DNA of 64,000 bases, taken from Sphingomonas sp. H160509. Lineage in GTDB: Bacteria > Pseudomonadota > Alphaproteobacteria > Sphingomonadales > Sphingomonadaceae. The DNA is taken from assembly GCF_024124765.2 (NCBI RefSeq), contig NZ_JAMXSR020000001.1, positions 186,001 through 250,000 of the forward strand, given 5' to 3'. Position numbers and translations under genes: made by a program. The notes under the pieces are model-generated. The model was not told the DNA's origin. It did no database searches and worked only from the letters and a program-made list of their open reading frames with translations. The stretch's first letter is position 1. Each line of letters begins with the position of its first letter. This document shows positions 1 to 10,243 of this stretch, piece by piece.

Positions 1-419
1 CTCAGTCCTGACCCGCGATGGCAAGGGAGCATTTGATCCCGAACGAACGGCTGATGACCGACGAAGTCGAAAACTGGTCTTTTTCCAGCCGGGACGTCAG
101 GGTTCATGTTGGATTTCGGGTATCGTTCGATTGCGATCTGCGACTTGCGCAGAGGCTCGCCGTTGAAGCCGCATCCGTCTCGCCCCGTGTGCTGACCGAA
201 CCTGCCCCTGTCTGCTGGATCAAGGAATTTGGCGACAACGGGGTAGAGTTCGACCTGCGGATATGGATCGACAGTCCCGAGGCGGGGGTCGGGAACGTCA
301 CTAGTGACGTGTTCTTTCGCATCTGGGATCTGTTCAAGGAACATGGCGTCACCATGCCAGTGCCCCAGCGCGATCTCCGCTTTCATTCGCCACCAAGCGG
401 GGAAATAACTCCGACATAG
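1..419 (+). CDS. C-terminal end of an MscS-family channel (partial, frameshifted)
   Basis: This is the cytoplasmic C-terminal part of a mechanosensitive ion channel, cut by the window edge. It is nearly the same protein as the end of the complete channel at 26734-28053: only 4 of about 121 aligned residues differ. The reading frame that gives SVLTRDGK in bases 2-25 is lost at base 26, where a GGG run has one G more than the paralogue, and resumes at 27 with EHLIPNERL. An ATG at 18 opens the downstream frame but is not a believable start. The shift is either a sequencing indel or a real lesion. The two copies lie in opposite orientation about 26 kb apart. Confidence 0.75.
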
Positions 420-557
420 TCCACTGCCACCCTGATCGGGTTGCCCCGGTCAATTTCCGGTGCGATAGGGCGCGACGGGTGCTCTCATGTCAATGGGGCA
501 GGTTTTTACGCTGGTCGGGCCGCCAGCGCTGAAAATTTGTGTCCGGAGACCGTCACG

Positions 558-1739
<1,182 letters not shown>

Positions 1740-1833
1740 TACCGGCCTCCGAGCAACAGGGTGGCGCACGGACCAAAACGTGCCCGACGCGCCTGCCCAT
1801 CATTGTTTTTGATACTGGACACGGGGAAAAATC

Positions 1834-2949
1834 TTGAGAGCTGGCACATTGCCCGCCCCGATCCGCGCATTGCCTTGGTCGATGCTCACGACGGTATTGG
1901 CGATCACCACGTTCGGGCTGGTAACGCTCTACTCGGCTGCCGGAGGGCATCTTGCGCCTTGGGCAACGAACCAGGCGGTACGTTTCGCCGTGCTGTTTGC
2001 AGGAATGCTCGTGCTCTCGCGGGTTTCCGTCGCGACGTGGAAGCAGCATGCCTACACCTTCTACGCCGTCACGCTCGCGTTGCTCCTGCTCGTCGAATTG
2101 TTCGGGCATATCGGCATGGGCGCTCAGCGCTGGATCGATCTGCGCATCATCCGCCTGCAGCCCTCCGAGTTCATGAAGCTCGCAGTCGTGCTGAGCGTGG
2201 CCCGCTTCTACGACACAGTACCGCCCGGTTTCATCAGCCGCCCCGGCGTATTGATCATCCCGGTTGCGCTGGTCGCGGTTCCGGCCGGGCTGGTGATGCT
2301 GCAACCCGATCTCGGTACGGCGATGATGATCACCATCGCCGGGACGACGATGATCTTCCTCGCGGGTACAAAAATGCGGTGGTTTATCGGCGCCGGCGCG
2401 ATCGTAGGCGCCCTGCTGCCGGTCGCATGGGGGTTGCTGCACGACTACCAGAAGAACCGCATCTTGATCTTCATGGATCCGGAAAGCGATCCGCTCGGCA
2501 CCGGCTACCATTTGTCGCAGTCCAAGATCGCGATCGGGTCCGGCGGTATTTTCGGCAAGGGGTTCCTCCAGGGCACGCAAAGCCACCTCGAGTATCTGCC
2601 CGAAACGCACACCGACTTCATCTTCTCGACGATGATGGAGGAATGGGGAATGATGGGCGGCCTGTTCGTTCTTTTGGCCTATGGCTACCTCGTCCGGTGG
2701 GCCTTGAACCTGGGGTTCGACGGCAAATCGATGTTTGCGCGTCTAGTCGCTGCCGGTCTTGCGATGACGCTATTTCTATACGTCAGCATCAACATCGCGA
2801 TGGTCATGGGTCTGGCACCGGTCGTTGGTATCCCGCTGCCGCTACTATCCTATGGCGGATCAGCGATGATGACCGTCCTGATTCTGCTCGGGATCCTCAT
2901 GTCGATCCATCGTGAACGATTCCAGGCACGCGATATCAGTGGTCTATGA
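1834..2949 (+). CDS. rodA: Rod-shape SEDS glycosyltransferase RodA
   Basis: SEDS-family polytopic membrane protein of 371 residues. RodA polymerises peptidoglycan glycan strands during cell elongation together with a class B PBP. Family landmarks visible are QRWIDL, QPSEFMKLA, QPDLGTA, the loop ETHTDFIFS and LPLLSYGGSAM near the C-terminus. The likely start is the TTG at 1834, preceded by GGGGA; it gives MRAGTLPAPIRALPW, which resembles alphaproteobacterial RodA N-termini. A later ATG at 1882 is a weaker alternative. The usual mreBCD/mrdA neighbours are absent, so this may be a second, unlinked copy; FtsW/RodA assignment rests on motifs only. Confidence 0.85.
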   Translation: MRAGTLPAPIRALPWSMLTTVLAITTFGLVTLYSAAGGHLAPWATNQAVRFAVLFAGMLVLSRVSVATWKQHAYTFYAVTLALLLLVELFGHIGMGAQRWIDLRIIRLQPSEFMKLAVVLSVARFYDTVPPGFISRPGVLIIPVALVAVPAGLVMLQPDLGTAMMITIAGTTMIFLAGTKMRWFIGAGAIVGALLPVAWGLLHDYQKNRILIFMDPESDPLGTGYHLSQSKIAIGSGGIFGKGFLQGTQSHLEYLPETHTDFIFSTMMEEWGMMGGLFVLLAYGYLVRWALNLGFDGKSMFARLVAAGLAMTLFLYVSINIAMVMGLAPVVGIPLPLLSYGGSAMMTVLILLGILMSIHRERFQARDISGL

Positions 2950-3030
2950 CCCCGCCAAATGCCAACAACTCAAGCCGATCCCCGACGGACCAGAGCTTCA
3001 CAGCGGCTCTGCGGCGATGCAAGAGATAGC

Positions 3031-4053
3031 ATGCACACTGACGATGCCGACACGGTGCACTATCGCCTTCGACGCCAGAGCCGAACCCCGGCGTGGCTGG
3101 CCTTGTCCTGGCGGGCGCTGGTCGCGCTGGCGCTGATCGGCATCGCGCTAGCGGTCCACTGGTTCGATCGCGACGGCTTACGGCAGAACTCGGGCGAGCC
3201 CGTGACGTTCGCCGACATCCTTTATTTCACGATGATTACCGTGACGACCGTCGGCTACGGCGACATCGTGCCTGTGACGCAGCAGGCGCGGATGTTCGAT
3301 ACCTTCGTCGTCACGCCGATCCGGCTCTTCGTATGGCTCATCTTTCTAGGTACCGCGTATGATTTTCTGCTCAAAGGCGTCTGGGAGAAATGGCGTATGT
3401 CGGTAATCCAGCGACATCTCGAAGGCCATGTCGTGGTCGCCGGTTTCGGCACGAGCGGGTCCGAGGCCGTAAGCGAGCTCATCCGTCGCGGTGCCGATCC
3501 GGGCACGATCGTGGTGGTCGATGAGCGCGCCGCGGCGTTACGCACGGCGGAGAGTTGCGGCACGACGGTGATGGAGGGGAACGCCACGCGCAACGCAGCG
3601 CTGGAGGCGGCCCGTCTTTCCAAGGCCCGGGCGCTCATCGTCTCCGCCGGTCGCGACGATACCTCGATCCTGATCGTGCTGACGGCGCGGCGGATCGCGC
3701 CCGATCTACCGATCAGCGTGGTGATACGGTCGGAGGACAACGAAGCGATCGCGCATCAGGCCGGCGCCAACGTGGTCATCAACCCGGCCAGCTTTGCCGG
3801 CCTCCTGCTCGCCGGCTCCACGCACGGCGCACATACCGCGGAATACATGGCCGATCTTGCCGCATCCGGCGGGCGTGTGATCCTGCGCGAACGCGAAGTC
3901 TCCGCAGAGGAAGTGGGCAAGCCGCTTGCCGACATCGCCACCGGGCTCGGTCACCGCATCTATCGTGGGCATCAGGACTTTTGCTTCTGGGAGCCTGAAG
4001 CTGCCTGTCTGGAAGCTGGCGATATTATTGTGGAAGTCATCCCTCGTCGTTGA
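3031..4053 (+). CDS. 2TM potassium channel with RCK (TrkA-N) domain
   Basis: Ion channel of about 340 residues from the ATG at 3031. A first membrane segment lies at about residues 27-45, the pore carries the selectivity-filter sequence TTVGYGD at about 72-78, and a second membrane segment follows at about 92-112. The cytoplasmic part is a Rossmann-type RCK domain with GFGTSG at about 138-143 and a C-terminal RCK_C-like region ending in AGDIIVEVIP. Such proteins form K+ channels gated by bound ligand or Ca2+ (family knowledge, Kch/MthK type). The frame is open from 2959, but the first 24 codons read poorly. It follows rodA by 81 bases. The selectivity and gating ligand are not inferable. Confidence 0.88.
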   Translation: MHTDDADTVHYRLRRQSRTPAWLALSWRALVALALIGIALAVHWFDRDGLRQNSGEPVTFADILYFTMITVTTVGYGDIVPVTQQARMFDTFVVTPIRLFVWLIFLGTAYDFLLKGVWEKWRMSVIQRHLEGHVVVAGFGTSGSEAVSELIRRGADPGTIVVVDERAAALRTAESCGTTVMEGNATRNAALEAARLSKARALIVSAGRDDTSILIVLTARRIAPDLPISVVIRSEDNEAIAHQAGANVVINPASFAGLLLAGSTHGAHTAEYMADLAASGGRVILREREVSAEEVGKPLADIATGLGHRIYRGHQDFCFWEPEAACLEAGDIIVEVIPRR

Positions 4054-4276
4054 CCCCTTTTATCAAGTGGCAAGGCTTTTTCGGATAATTAAGCAAGCTC
4101 GAGCTTAGACTCCCGAATTAGCTAGACTGGAACTTAGGATCTTTCTTGAACTTGGTATAGCTCTAGGCAAGGAGCCTGCTGGCAGCCTCGCGAACCTGGC
4201 GTCCGTTTGGGTGCAACGGTGACGTTCCCCGTCCACTCGATTGGCCATCGTTGGCAGCCGGCGTTAAAATGGCAAA

Positions 4277-6216
4277 ATGATGAAGAGCCAAATCAATCCG
4301 CGCGTGTTCTGGGGTGCGTCCGCCATCATTGCCTTGCTCTTGGCAACGACGCTTGCGATGCCAGGTACCGCAGACGCAGCTTTCAAGGCGGCGCAAAGCT
4401 GGGCGATCGACACTTTTGGGTGGTTCTACATCGCATCGGTGGCCGTGTTCCTGGTGGTGGTGCTGACACTGGGCTTCGGGCCGGCCGGCAAACTAAAGCT
4501 CGGACCGGACGATTCTGAACCCGATTTCCCGTATCTGTCATGGCTTGCGATGCTGTTCGCCGCTGGCATGGGCATTGGGCTCATGTATTTCGCCGTGGCC
4601 GAACCTATCCAGCATTACATCTCGCCCCCGGAGGCCAAGAGCGGCACCATTCTCGCCGCGCGCGAGGCGATGGCGATCACCTTTCACCATTACGGTGTAC
4701 ACGCCTGGGCGATCTATGCGCTGGTGGGGCTGAGTCTAGCCTATTTTACCTATCGCAAGGGCATGCCGCTGACGTTGCGGTCGGGCCTGTCGCCGATCCT
4801 GGGCAAGCGCATCAACGGTCCGCTCGGCGACGCGATCGACATCTTTGCGGTATGCGGAACGGTCTTTGGCGTCTCAACATCCCTCGGCTTTGGCGTCTCG
4901 CAGATGACCGCAGGCCTCGCGTATAATTACGGCCTGCCCGATACGATCACGACCAAGGTCATCGTGATCGTGCTCGTCATGGGGGCTGCCACGCTGTCGG
5001 TGCTGAGTGGCGCAGACCGCGGCATTCGGCGCCTGTCGGAGCTCAACCTGACGGTCGCCGTGCTGCTGATGCTGTTCGTCATGGCGGTCGGCCCGACGCT
5101 GTTTCTGCTGCGCGCGCTGGTACAGAACTTCGGGCTATACCTCGATCACTTCGTGATGCGCACCTTCACCCTTTATGCCTACGAGCCCCGCGCGTGGATG
5201 GCGGACTGGACATTGTTCTACTGGGCGTGGTGGATCGCATGGTCGCCATTCGTCGGCATGTTCATCGCCCGTATTTCGCGCGGTCGGACGATCCGCGAGT
5301 TCGTCATCGGCGTCCTGTTCGTCCCCCACCGCCTTCACCTTCCTGTGGATGACGGTCTTCGGCAACACCGCCATTTCGCTGGATCTAGGCGCCGCAGCAG
5401 GCGGGATCGCGGATGCGGTGCAGGCGGACCTGTCCACGGCCCTGTTCAAGTTTCTAGAGTATCTGCCGGCCGCAGGCGTTACCTCCACCCTCGCGATCGC
5501 GCTGGTTGCAATCTTCTTCATCACCTCGGCGGATTCGGGCGCACTCGTGATCGACACGCTGGCATCCGGGGGGCTGAGGAGACGCCGCGCTGGCAGCGGG
5601 TCTATTGGTGCGTGCTACTCGGCGTCACGGCCACATTGTTGCTGGTGGCGGGGGGCTTGGCGCGCTGCAAGCCGCGACGCTGCTCGCAGCGCTGCCCTTC
5701 TGCTTCATCATGTTAATGCTGGCGATCGGTCTGGTGCGCCAGACCAACGCCGACCTGGCCGGCATAACGCTTGCGGACGACGCGCCCGCAGTTAGCGAAC
5801 GGATCAAGCGATTGCTGGTCCCGGCCCGCCGTACCGACATTATCGAACAGATAGCGCGTAACGGCGAACCGGCGCTGAAGTCGGTCTATGATGCCATGCA
5901 GTCAGAAGGCTGGACGACCAACGAGCTTACGGTCGAGGAAGGCCTCATCGTGCTGACGGTCGGCAGTGGTGATGCCAATTCGTTCATCTACCGGCTTGCG
6001 CCACGGGCCCGACCGCTTGCTGCCTATACCGCATTGGAGGCGCCGGAAGCGCGTCGCAGCATGGCTTGGACAGTGGCAGCGCAGGCAAACGGCGAAACCA
6101 AGTTTCGCGACCTGACTGGCTTTTCCGCTGATCAAATTGCCAGTGACGTGCTGACCCAACTCGAACGATGGCGCCTTGCTGGAGCCTTGGGTGCTGCTGA
6201 CGGCATAGGTCGCTAA
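4277..6216 (+). CDS. betT: BetT-like BCCT choline/betaine transporter (three frameshifts)
   Basis: Inner-membrane transporter of the betaine-choline-carnitine family, importing compatible solutes or their precursors. Frame 2 covers the first part with [14 protein letters not shown] and the [14 protein letters not shown] motif. The sequence continues in frame 3 from about 5320 ([28 protein letters not shown]), returns to frame 2 at about 5570 and shifts to frame 1 at about 5650. Each switch falls in a C or G run (CCCCC, GGGGGG, GGGGGG). The C-terminal part is the long cytoplasmic domain of BetT-type osmosensing members ([21 protein letters not shown]). About 640 residues would be normal for BetT. 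No betAB genes are adjacent. I take the shifts as probable indel errors. Confidence 0.85.
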
Positions 6217-6223
6217 AGTACTA

Positions 6224-7903
6224 CAGAGCGTGTGGAAAGTCGTGAGCAGCGCCTGGACGGTGGCGGATTTCGCTTTCTGAGTGGCCGCCCAAGCCGAACA
6301 AGGCGTAATCCTGCCCTCTGACCGCCTGAGGCCTTCAGATGCCGTTTATCCAAAGCCCAGCGGTTCATTGGGGCGCGAAAGGGCCGTTTTACGCCCTCGC
6401 TGCGGCGATCAGGCCCGGGACACCGACCAGGGTAATGGCCCGTCTGACGTTGTAGGCGAGCGCGGTCAGGCTGAACTCGCCGCGAACGTTCTCGAGCCGG
6501 CGCATCAGGAACGCGCCCTGTCCCATCCACTGTTTGATGGTGCCGAAGGGGTGCTCGACGCTGTTTCGCCGGTGGTCGAGCACGTCGGGGCGCAGTGCCA
6601 ACCGCGCCGCCATGCGGTCGAGAACGGCCTCGTTCTCCAGACGCGAGACGCGGCGGAATGACCGAGTACAGCGCGATCTCAGCGCGCACGCCTTGCAGGC
6701 ATCGCGGTTGGCATAGTCGACCTTCACATTGTCGCGTGACTTGCCCCTGTAGCGCGGCGAGAGCGCTGCCCCGGCCGGGCAAACGAAGACGTCCCGGTCA
6801 GGCTCGTAGTGGAACACGTCCTTGCCGAAGAAGCCCTCGCGCACGGCGGGGCCGCGGATTGGCTTAGGCACATAGGCGGTAACTCCGGCCGATTCGCAGG
6901 CCTCGATGTCCTCGATCTTGAAGTAGCCGCGGTCGGCGACTGCCTCGATACGCTCGACGCCGAGCGCCTCCATGGCCGCTGTCGCGGTCTGGGCAAGCAG
7001 GCCTAGGTCGAGAACCTGGTTGCTCACTGCCTGCTCGGCGATGAGCTTGTGCCTCACGTCGACGGCGAGCTGGATGTTGTAGCCGACCCCCACTTTGGTC
7101 ATGCGCGCCATCGCGCGGGCATCCGGATCGGCAAGCGAGATCTGGTCGGCGCCCGTGCGATCCAGTTCGGCGAGCATCTCCTTGTCACGGTCGCGCTTGC
7201 CTTGGATGGCGGCGATCTTCTCGGCCAGTTTGCCTTTACCGCCGCCCGGACCACCGCCGGAACCGACGGTCGGCGTGCGGTCTTCGTTGGCATCGCCCTC
7301 GTCGAGCCGTTTCATGTAGCCGGCGAGCTTCTCGTCGGCGTCCTGGATGAACTTGGCGAGCGACGCCCGGGTGAAGTTTCGGGTCTTGTTGTTGACCGCC
7401 TTGATGCGCGTGCCGTCGACTGCCACGAGCTCGCGCCCAAACAGATCGAGCTGACGACACAGCACCACGAACTCGCGGAACACCGTCTTGAAGGCGGCGC
7501 GGTTGTCGCGACGGAAGTCCGCGATGGTCTTGAAGTCCGGCTTGAGGTGCCGGAGCAGCCAGATGACCTCGATATTGCGGTGTGTCTCGGTTTCAAGGCG
7601 CCGGCTCGACCGGACCCGGTTCAGGTAGCCATAGATGTACAGCTTGAGCAGATCAGCCGGATCGTAGCCTGGCCGACCGGTAGTCTTTGGCCGTACGCGG
7701 ACGAACCCAACTGCATCAAGGTCGAGCCCGTCGACAAAGGCCTCGATGAACCGAACCGGATTATCCGGTCCGACATAATCATCCACCGCTTCGGGCAGCA
7801 GCAGGAGCTGCGAGCGGTCCGTTCCAGACAAATGCGCCATGCCACAAACATACCATGCGCTGCGATCTACGGGAATCCTCAGACCGGGTTCTCACACAGT
7901 CTG
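6224..7903 (-). mobile_element. IS1182-family insertion sequence, complete
   Basis: Element of 1680 bp bounded by imperfect terminal inverted repeats: CAGAGCGTGTGGAAA at the left end and CAGACTGTGTGAGAA read inwards from the right end. The flanking tetranucleotide ACTA is duplicated at 6220-6223 and 7904-7907, which fixes the borders. It encodes one intact transposase on the minus strand. The intact ORF and clean duplication suggest a recent insertion. It lies 7 bases past the betT stop codon. Confidence 0.9.
6389..7840 (-). CDS. IS1182-type transposase
   Basis: DDE transposase of 483 residues. The N-terminal DUF772-like domain includes GYDPADLLKLYIYGYLNR, followed by FKTIADFRRDN and the first catalytic region around LVAVDGTRIKAVNNK. 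A glycine-rich linker (GSGGGPGGGKGK) precedes the second half, which contains AVADRGYFKIEDIEA and a cysteine cluster (CKACALRSRC). The last region, RRNSVEHPFGTIKQWMG, carries the final acidic residue of the DDE triad. The domain order and length are those of the IS1182 family. The gene is unbroken and fills most of the element. Confidence 0.93.
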   Translation of the reverse strand: MAHLSGTDRSQLLLLPEAVDDYVGPDNPVRFIEAFVDGLDLDAVGFVRVRPKTTGRPGYDPADLLKLYIYGYLNRVRSSRRLETETHRNIEVIWLLRHLKPDFKTIADFRRDNRAAFKTVFREFVVLCRQLDLFGRELVAVDGTRIKAVNNKTRNFTRASLAKFIQDADEKLAGYMKRLDEGDANEDRTPTVGSGGGPGGGKGKLAEKIAAIQGKRDRDKEMLAELDRTGADQISLADPDARAMARMTKVGVGYNIQLAVDVRHKLIAEQAVSNQVLDLGLLAQTATAAMEALGVERIEAVADRGYFKIEDIEACESAGVTAYVPKPIRGPAVREGFFGKDVFHYEPDRDVFVCPAGAALSPRYRGKSRDNVKVDYANRDACKACALRSRCTRSFRRVSRLENEAVLDRMAARLALRPDVLDHRRNSVEHPFGTIKQWMGQGAFLMRRLENVRGEFSLTALAYNVRRAITLVGVPGLIAAARA

Positions 7904-7918
7904 ACTAAGTTTAGCGAC

Positions 7919-8324
7919 AGCAGGGCGGCCCATTGCTTTGTAACTGTCGATGCTGATCGGCGCGGCCTGTCAGTGCTACGTGTCATCCGCCCCAGTGTCG
8001 CCTATCACCCGTTTGTCGTACACCTGCGATGGCGACAGGGTTTTCCGCCATTCCTGCTGCCTAGCGACGACTTTTTAGAGAAAGCCGTCATTTAAGGACG
8101 GGTCTTGAGCGTCGGCTTAGCAGAAAGCTGTCGTAGCAAGCTCAGCTACTCCGCGTCGATGTCCGGGAAAGGTGGGTGGCTAGCGCTCGGCGTCTTTCGC
8201 GCGACGGCATGGCGATCGCTTCCCCCGCCTTTTAGAAAGAAATATGCCATCGAAAGAGTCTGGGTGACATCGCCCAGCAAAACGATCGATTACGCTGTTG
8301 ATTTCATCATGGTAGGCCACTTGC
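7919..8324. other. Intergenic region holding repeat copy C
   Basis: About 400 bases between the IS target hairpin and the sulfite oxidase gene. I see no convincing gene. Bases 8006-8050 match the 3' end of the dispersed repeat described at 28323 and 34990 (CACCYGTTTGTCG, then GCGACAGGGTTTTCCGCC). The rest shows nothing I can name. Confidence 0.5.
8006..8050 (+). repeat. Dispersed repeat, partial copy C
   Basis: Forty-five bases that align with the last third of repeat copies A and B. Shared blocks are CACCYGTTTGTCG at the start and GCGACAGGGTTTTCCGCC at the end, with a diverged middle. It lies about 90 bases past the hairpin that received the IS, so copy C plus that hairpin may be one degraded element. 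Confidence 0.6.
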
Positions 8325-9410
8325 ATGACCGCATCCGATCGCGCCGAACAGAATTTGATCCTCCGCTGTCCGGAGCCGCTCAATGCGGAAACGCTCCCGG
8401 ATAAATTGATCGCGTCCTTCCTGACGCCGCAGGCGAACTTCTACATCCGCAGTCACGGACCAACGCCGGCGCTGGCCGACGATCACCGTATAGCGCTGGA
8501 CGGCTTGGTCGACCGCCCGTGCTCCTACACGGTTGCCGAACTTCGGACGGCATTTGCGACCCGGACGGTGACCGCGACCATGCAGTGCGCCGGCAATCGT
8601 CGGGCACATCTTCAAGACGTGGAAAAGACATCCGGCGATCCCTGGGACGTGGGCGCGATCGGCAATGCGGCGTGGACCGGCGTGTCGCTCCGCGACGTGC
8701 TCGCCGCAGCTGGCATCCAGGACGGCGCGTCGTTCGTCGGCACTACGGGTGCCGACGACGTCGATGTCGATGGTGAGACGGCGCCGTTCGGTGCCTCGAT
8801 TTCGATCGCTAAGGCGCTCGAACCCGACGTGCTGATCGCCTGGGCCATGAACGGCGAGGCGCTTGCCCCCGAACATGGCGCCCCGCTGCGGCTCGTTGTG
8901 CCGGGCTATGCGGGCGTTCGTAGCGCCAAGTGGCTAACGCGCATCGAGGTGCGAGATCGCCCGTCCGATGCGCCAATCCAGGCCAAGGACTACAAGCTCT
9001 TTCCGGCGTCGGTAGTGAAGGAGGAAGCAGATTGGGATCGGGGCCTGACGATCGAGGAGATGCCGCTCAACGCTGCGATCTGCTCACCCGTGGACGGCGC
9101 GCATGTCGGCGTCGGCGCATGCGGAATCGCGGGCTATGCGGTCGCCTTCGGCCGAGCGGTCGCCCGCGTCGAGGTCTCCGTCAATGGCGGCACCGACTGG
9201 CTGCAGGCGGAACTGACCACGGAACCCGATGCACCCTGGAGCTGGGCGCAGTGGCTCGTCACGGTCGATCTGTCTCCTGGTCTCAACGTCCTGGTGGTGC
9301 GCGCCGTCGATGGTGCCGGGCAGATGCAGCCCGAACGGCCCGAGGCGATCTGGAACTTCGCCGGCTATCTCTCGACTGCCTGGCATCGCATTACCGTCAC
9401 CGCCGGCTGA
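8325..9410 (+). CDS. Molybdopterin-dependent sulfite oxidase-type enzyme
   Basis: Protein of 361 residues with the oxidoreductase Moco domain (about 40-220) and the C-terminal Mo-co dimerisation domain (about 240-355). The molybdenum-ligating cysteine is Cys88 in TATMQCAGNRR, and the substrate-side motif FYIRSHGPTP precedes it. The dimerisation domain shows VEVSVNGGTDW and WSWAQW. The family oxidises sulfite to sulfate; here no haem domain and no Tat signal are present, so it resembles plant-type or SorT-like enzymes and may be cytoplasmic. It overlaps the next gene by one base (TGATG). The electron acceptor is unknown. Confidence 0.88.
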   Translation: MTASDRAEQNLILRCPEPLNAETLPDKLIASFLTPQANFYIRSHGPTPALADDHRIALDGLVDRPCSYTVAELRTAFATRTVTATMQCAGNRRAHLQDVEKTSGDPWDVGAIGNAAWTGVSLRDVLAAAGIQDGASFVGTTGADDVDVDGETAPFGASISIAKALEPDVLIAWAMNGEALAPEHGAPLRLVVPGYAGVRSAKWLTRIEVRDRPSDAPIQAKDYKLFPASVVKEEADWDRGLTIEEMPLNAAICSPVDGAHVGVGACGIAGYAVAFGRAVARVEVSVNGGTDWLQAELTTEPDAPWSWAQWLVTVDLSPGLNVLVVRAVDGAGQMQPERPEAIWNFAGYLSTAWHRITVTAG

Positions 9411-9850
9411 TGGACGCGCCGCACGACGCCGATCGGGCCCATGCGAAGCTGGCGGAGAGCGCGAGCACGCTGAAGGACAGCGCAGTCCAGCAGGTGAACA
9501 GCGCCGACCGTCGCACCGAGCTTGCCGCAGACCGCACAATCCTCGCCGGCGAACGCACCTATGCCGCTTGGGTGCGTACCGGCTTAGCGGCACTCGCTTC
9601 CGGTATCGGCGCCCGCGCGCTGCTTAAGGACGTCGTGTTCCCGTGGCTGGCGACGGCGACCGGGACCATGCTGGTCCTTTTCAGCGCTTTTTGCTTCGTC
9701 GCCGCGGTGTGGCGAGAGATGGGCGCCGGTGCCCCGCCGCCAAGACCGGACATCAAGCGCCTGCCGGCCGCATTGCTTTTGATAGTGAACGGGTTTCTCA
9801 TGCTCGTGTCGCTGGCCGTGCTCGTCGGCATCTGGACGGCGCGCTCGTAA
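9410..9850 (+). CDS. DUF202 (YidH-type) membrane protein
   Basis: Small inner-membrane protein of 146 residues. The family signature is the stretch TELAADRTILAGERTYAAWVRTG just ahead of the first membrane helix (here shortened: LAADRTILAGERT). Three hydrophobic segments follow at about 60-75, 78-98 and 120-142. Its function is unknown. The start ATG overlaps the stop of the sulfite oxidase gene, so the two are probably translated together. This start is also much better than the longer open frame that begins inside the upstream gene. Confidence 0.8.
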   Translation: MDAPHDADRAHAKLAESASTLKDSAVQQVNSADRRTELAADRTILAGERTYAAWVRTGLAALASGIGARALLKDVVFPWLATATGTMLVLFSAFCFVAAVWREMGAGAPPPRPDIKRLPAALLLIVNGFLMLVSLAVLVGIWTARS

Positions 9851-10243
9851 CGCAGCAACATAACCGGCGCTGCGAGCCGATCAGCTCCAGCAGCGCATCC
9901 GCGGCTTAGCGGCACCGCCAGCAAGTGATCCGTATTAGCAACAACATCTCTTCGGATGGGCACTTGCCATCGACATTCGTAACCGAAACAGATGCTTAGC
10001 TAAAGGATTTAGATTGGTCGTTCAGTGGGTGCTAACCTCGAGGAGATAGCGCCGTCGGCAGAGCCGGAAAACGCTCGGCGCGAACTGTTCGCCCAGTGCT
10101 AAGCGACGGCACCCATTGCGCTTTCGCATGCGTTCTTGCGGTACGGAGGAGTTGGCAACGCTTATCGGTTTGCCTGCGCGTCAACCCGGCCGATATTCCG
10201 AACGCCCCTCGAGGTGTTCGTCGCGCATAGAAGGTTCGACGAT
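9851..10243 (+). other. Intergenic, no recognisable gene
   Basis: About 390 bases between the DUF202 gene and the SLC13 permease. The open frame of the permease extends back to 10136, but this part has no membrane-like composition and I prefer the later GTG start. No repeat, terminator or promoter stands out. Confidence 0.4.

Larger units (their letters stand above)
6209..7918. repeat. Hairpin after betT split by the insertion sequence
   Basis: The left arm GTCGCTAAA (6209-6217, containing the betT stop codon) and the right arm TTTAGCGAC (7910-7918) are exact inverted repeats of 9 bases, now 1.7 kb apart. With the IS and one copy of the 4-bp duplication removed, they form a hairpin with an 8-base loop. 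No T tract follows, so it is not a classical terminator. The stem resembles the GTCGCYA / TRGCGAC stem in the dispersed repeat copies near 28.4 and 35.1 kb. Confidence 0.7.

Noticed and set aside
4277..6216. betT and other shifted genes as true pseudogenes
   Set aside because: Shifts sit in homopolymers, domains are otherwise complete, and no other decay signs are seen; sequencing indels are the simpler reading.
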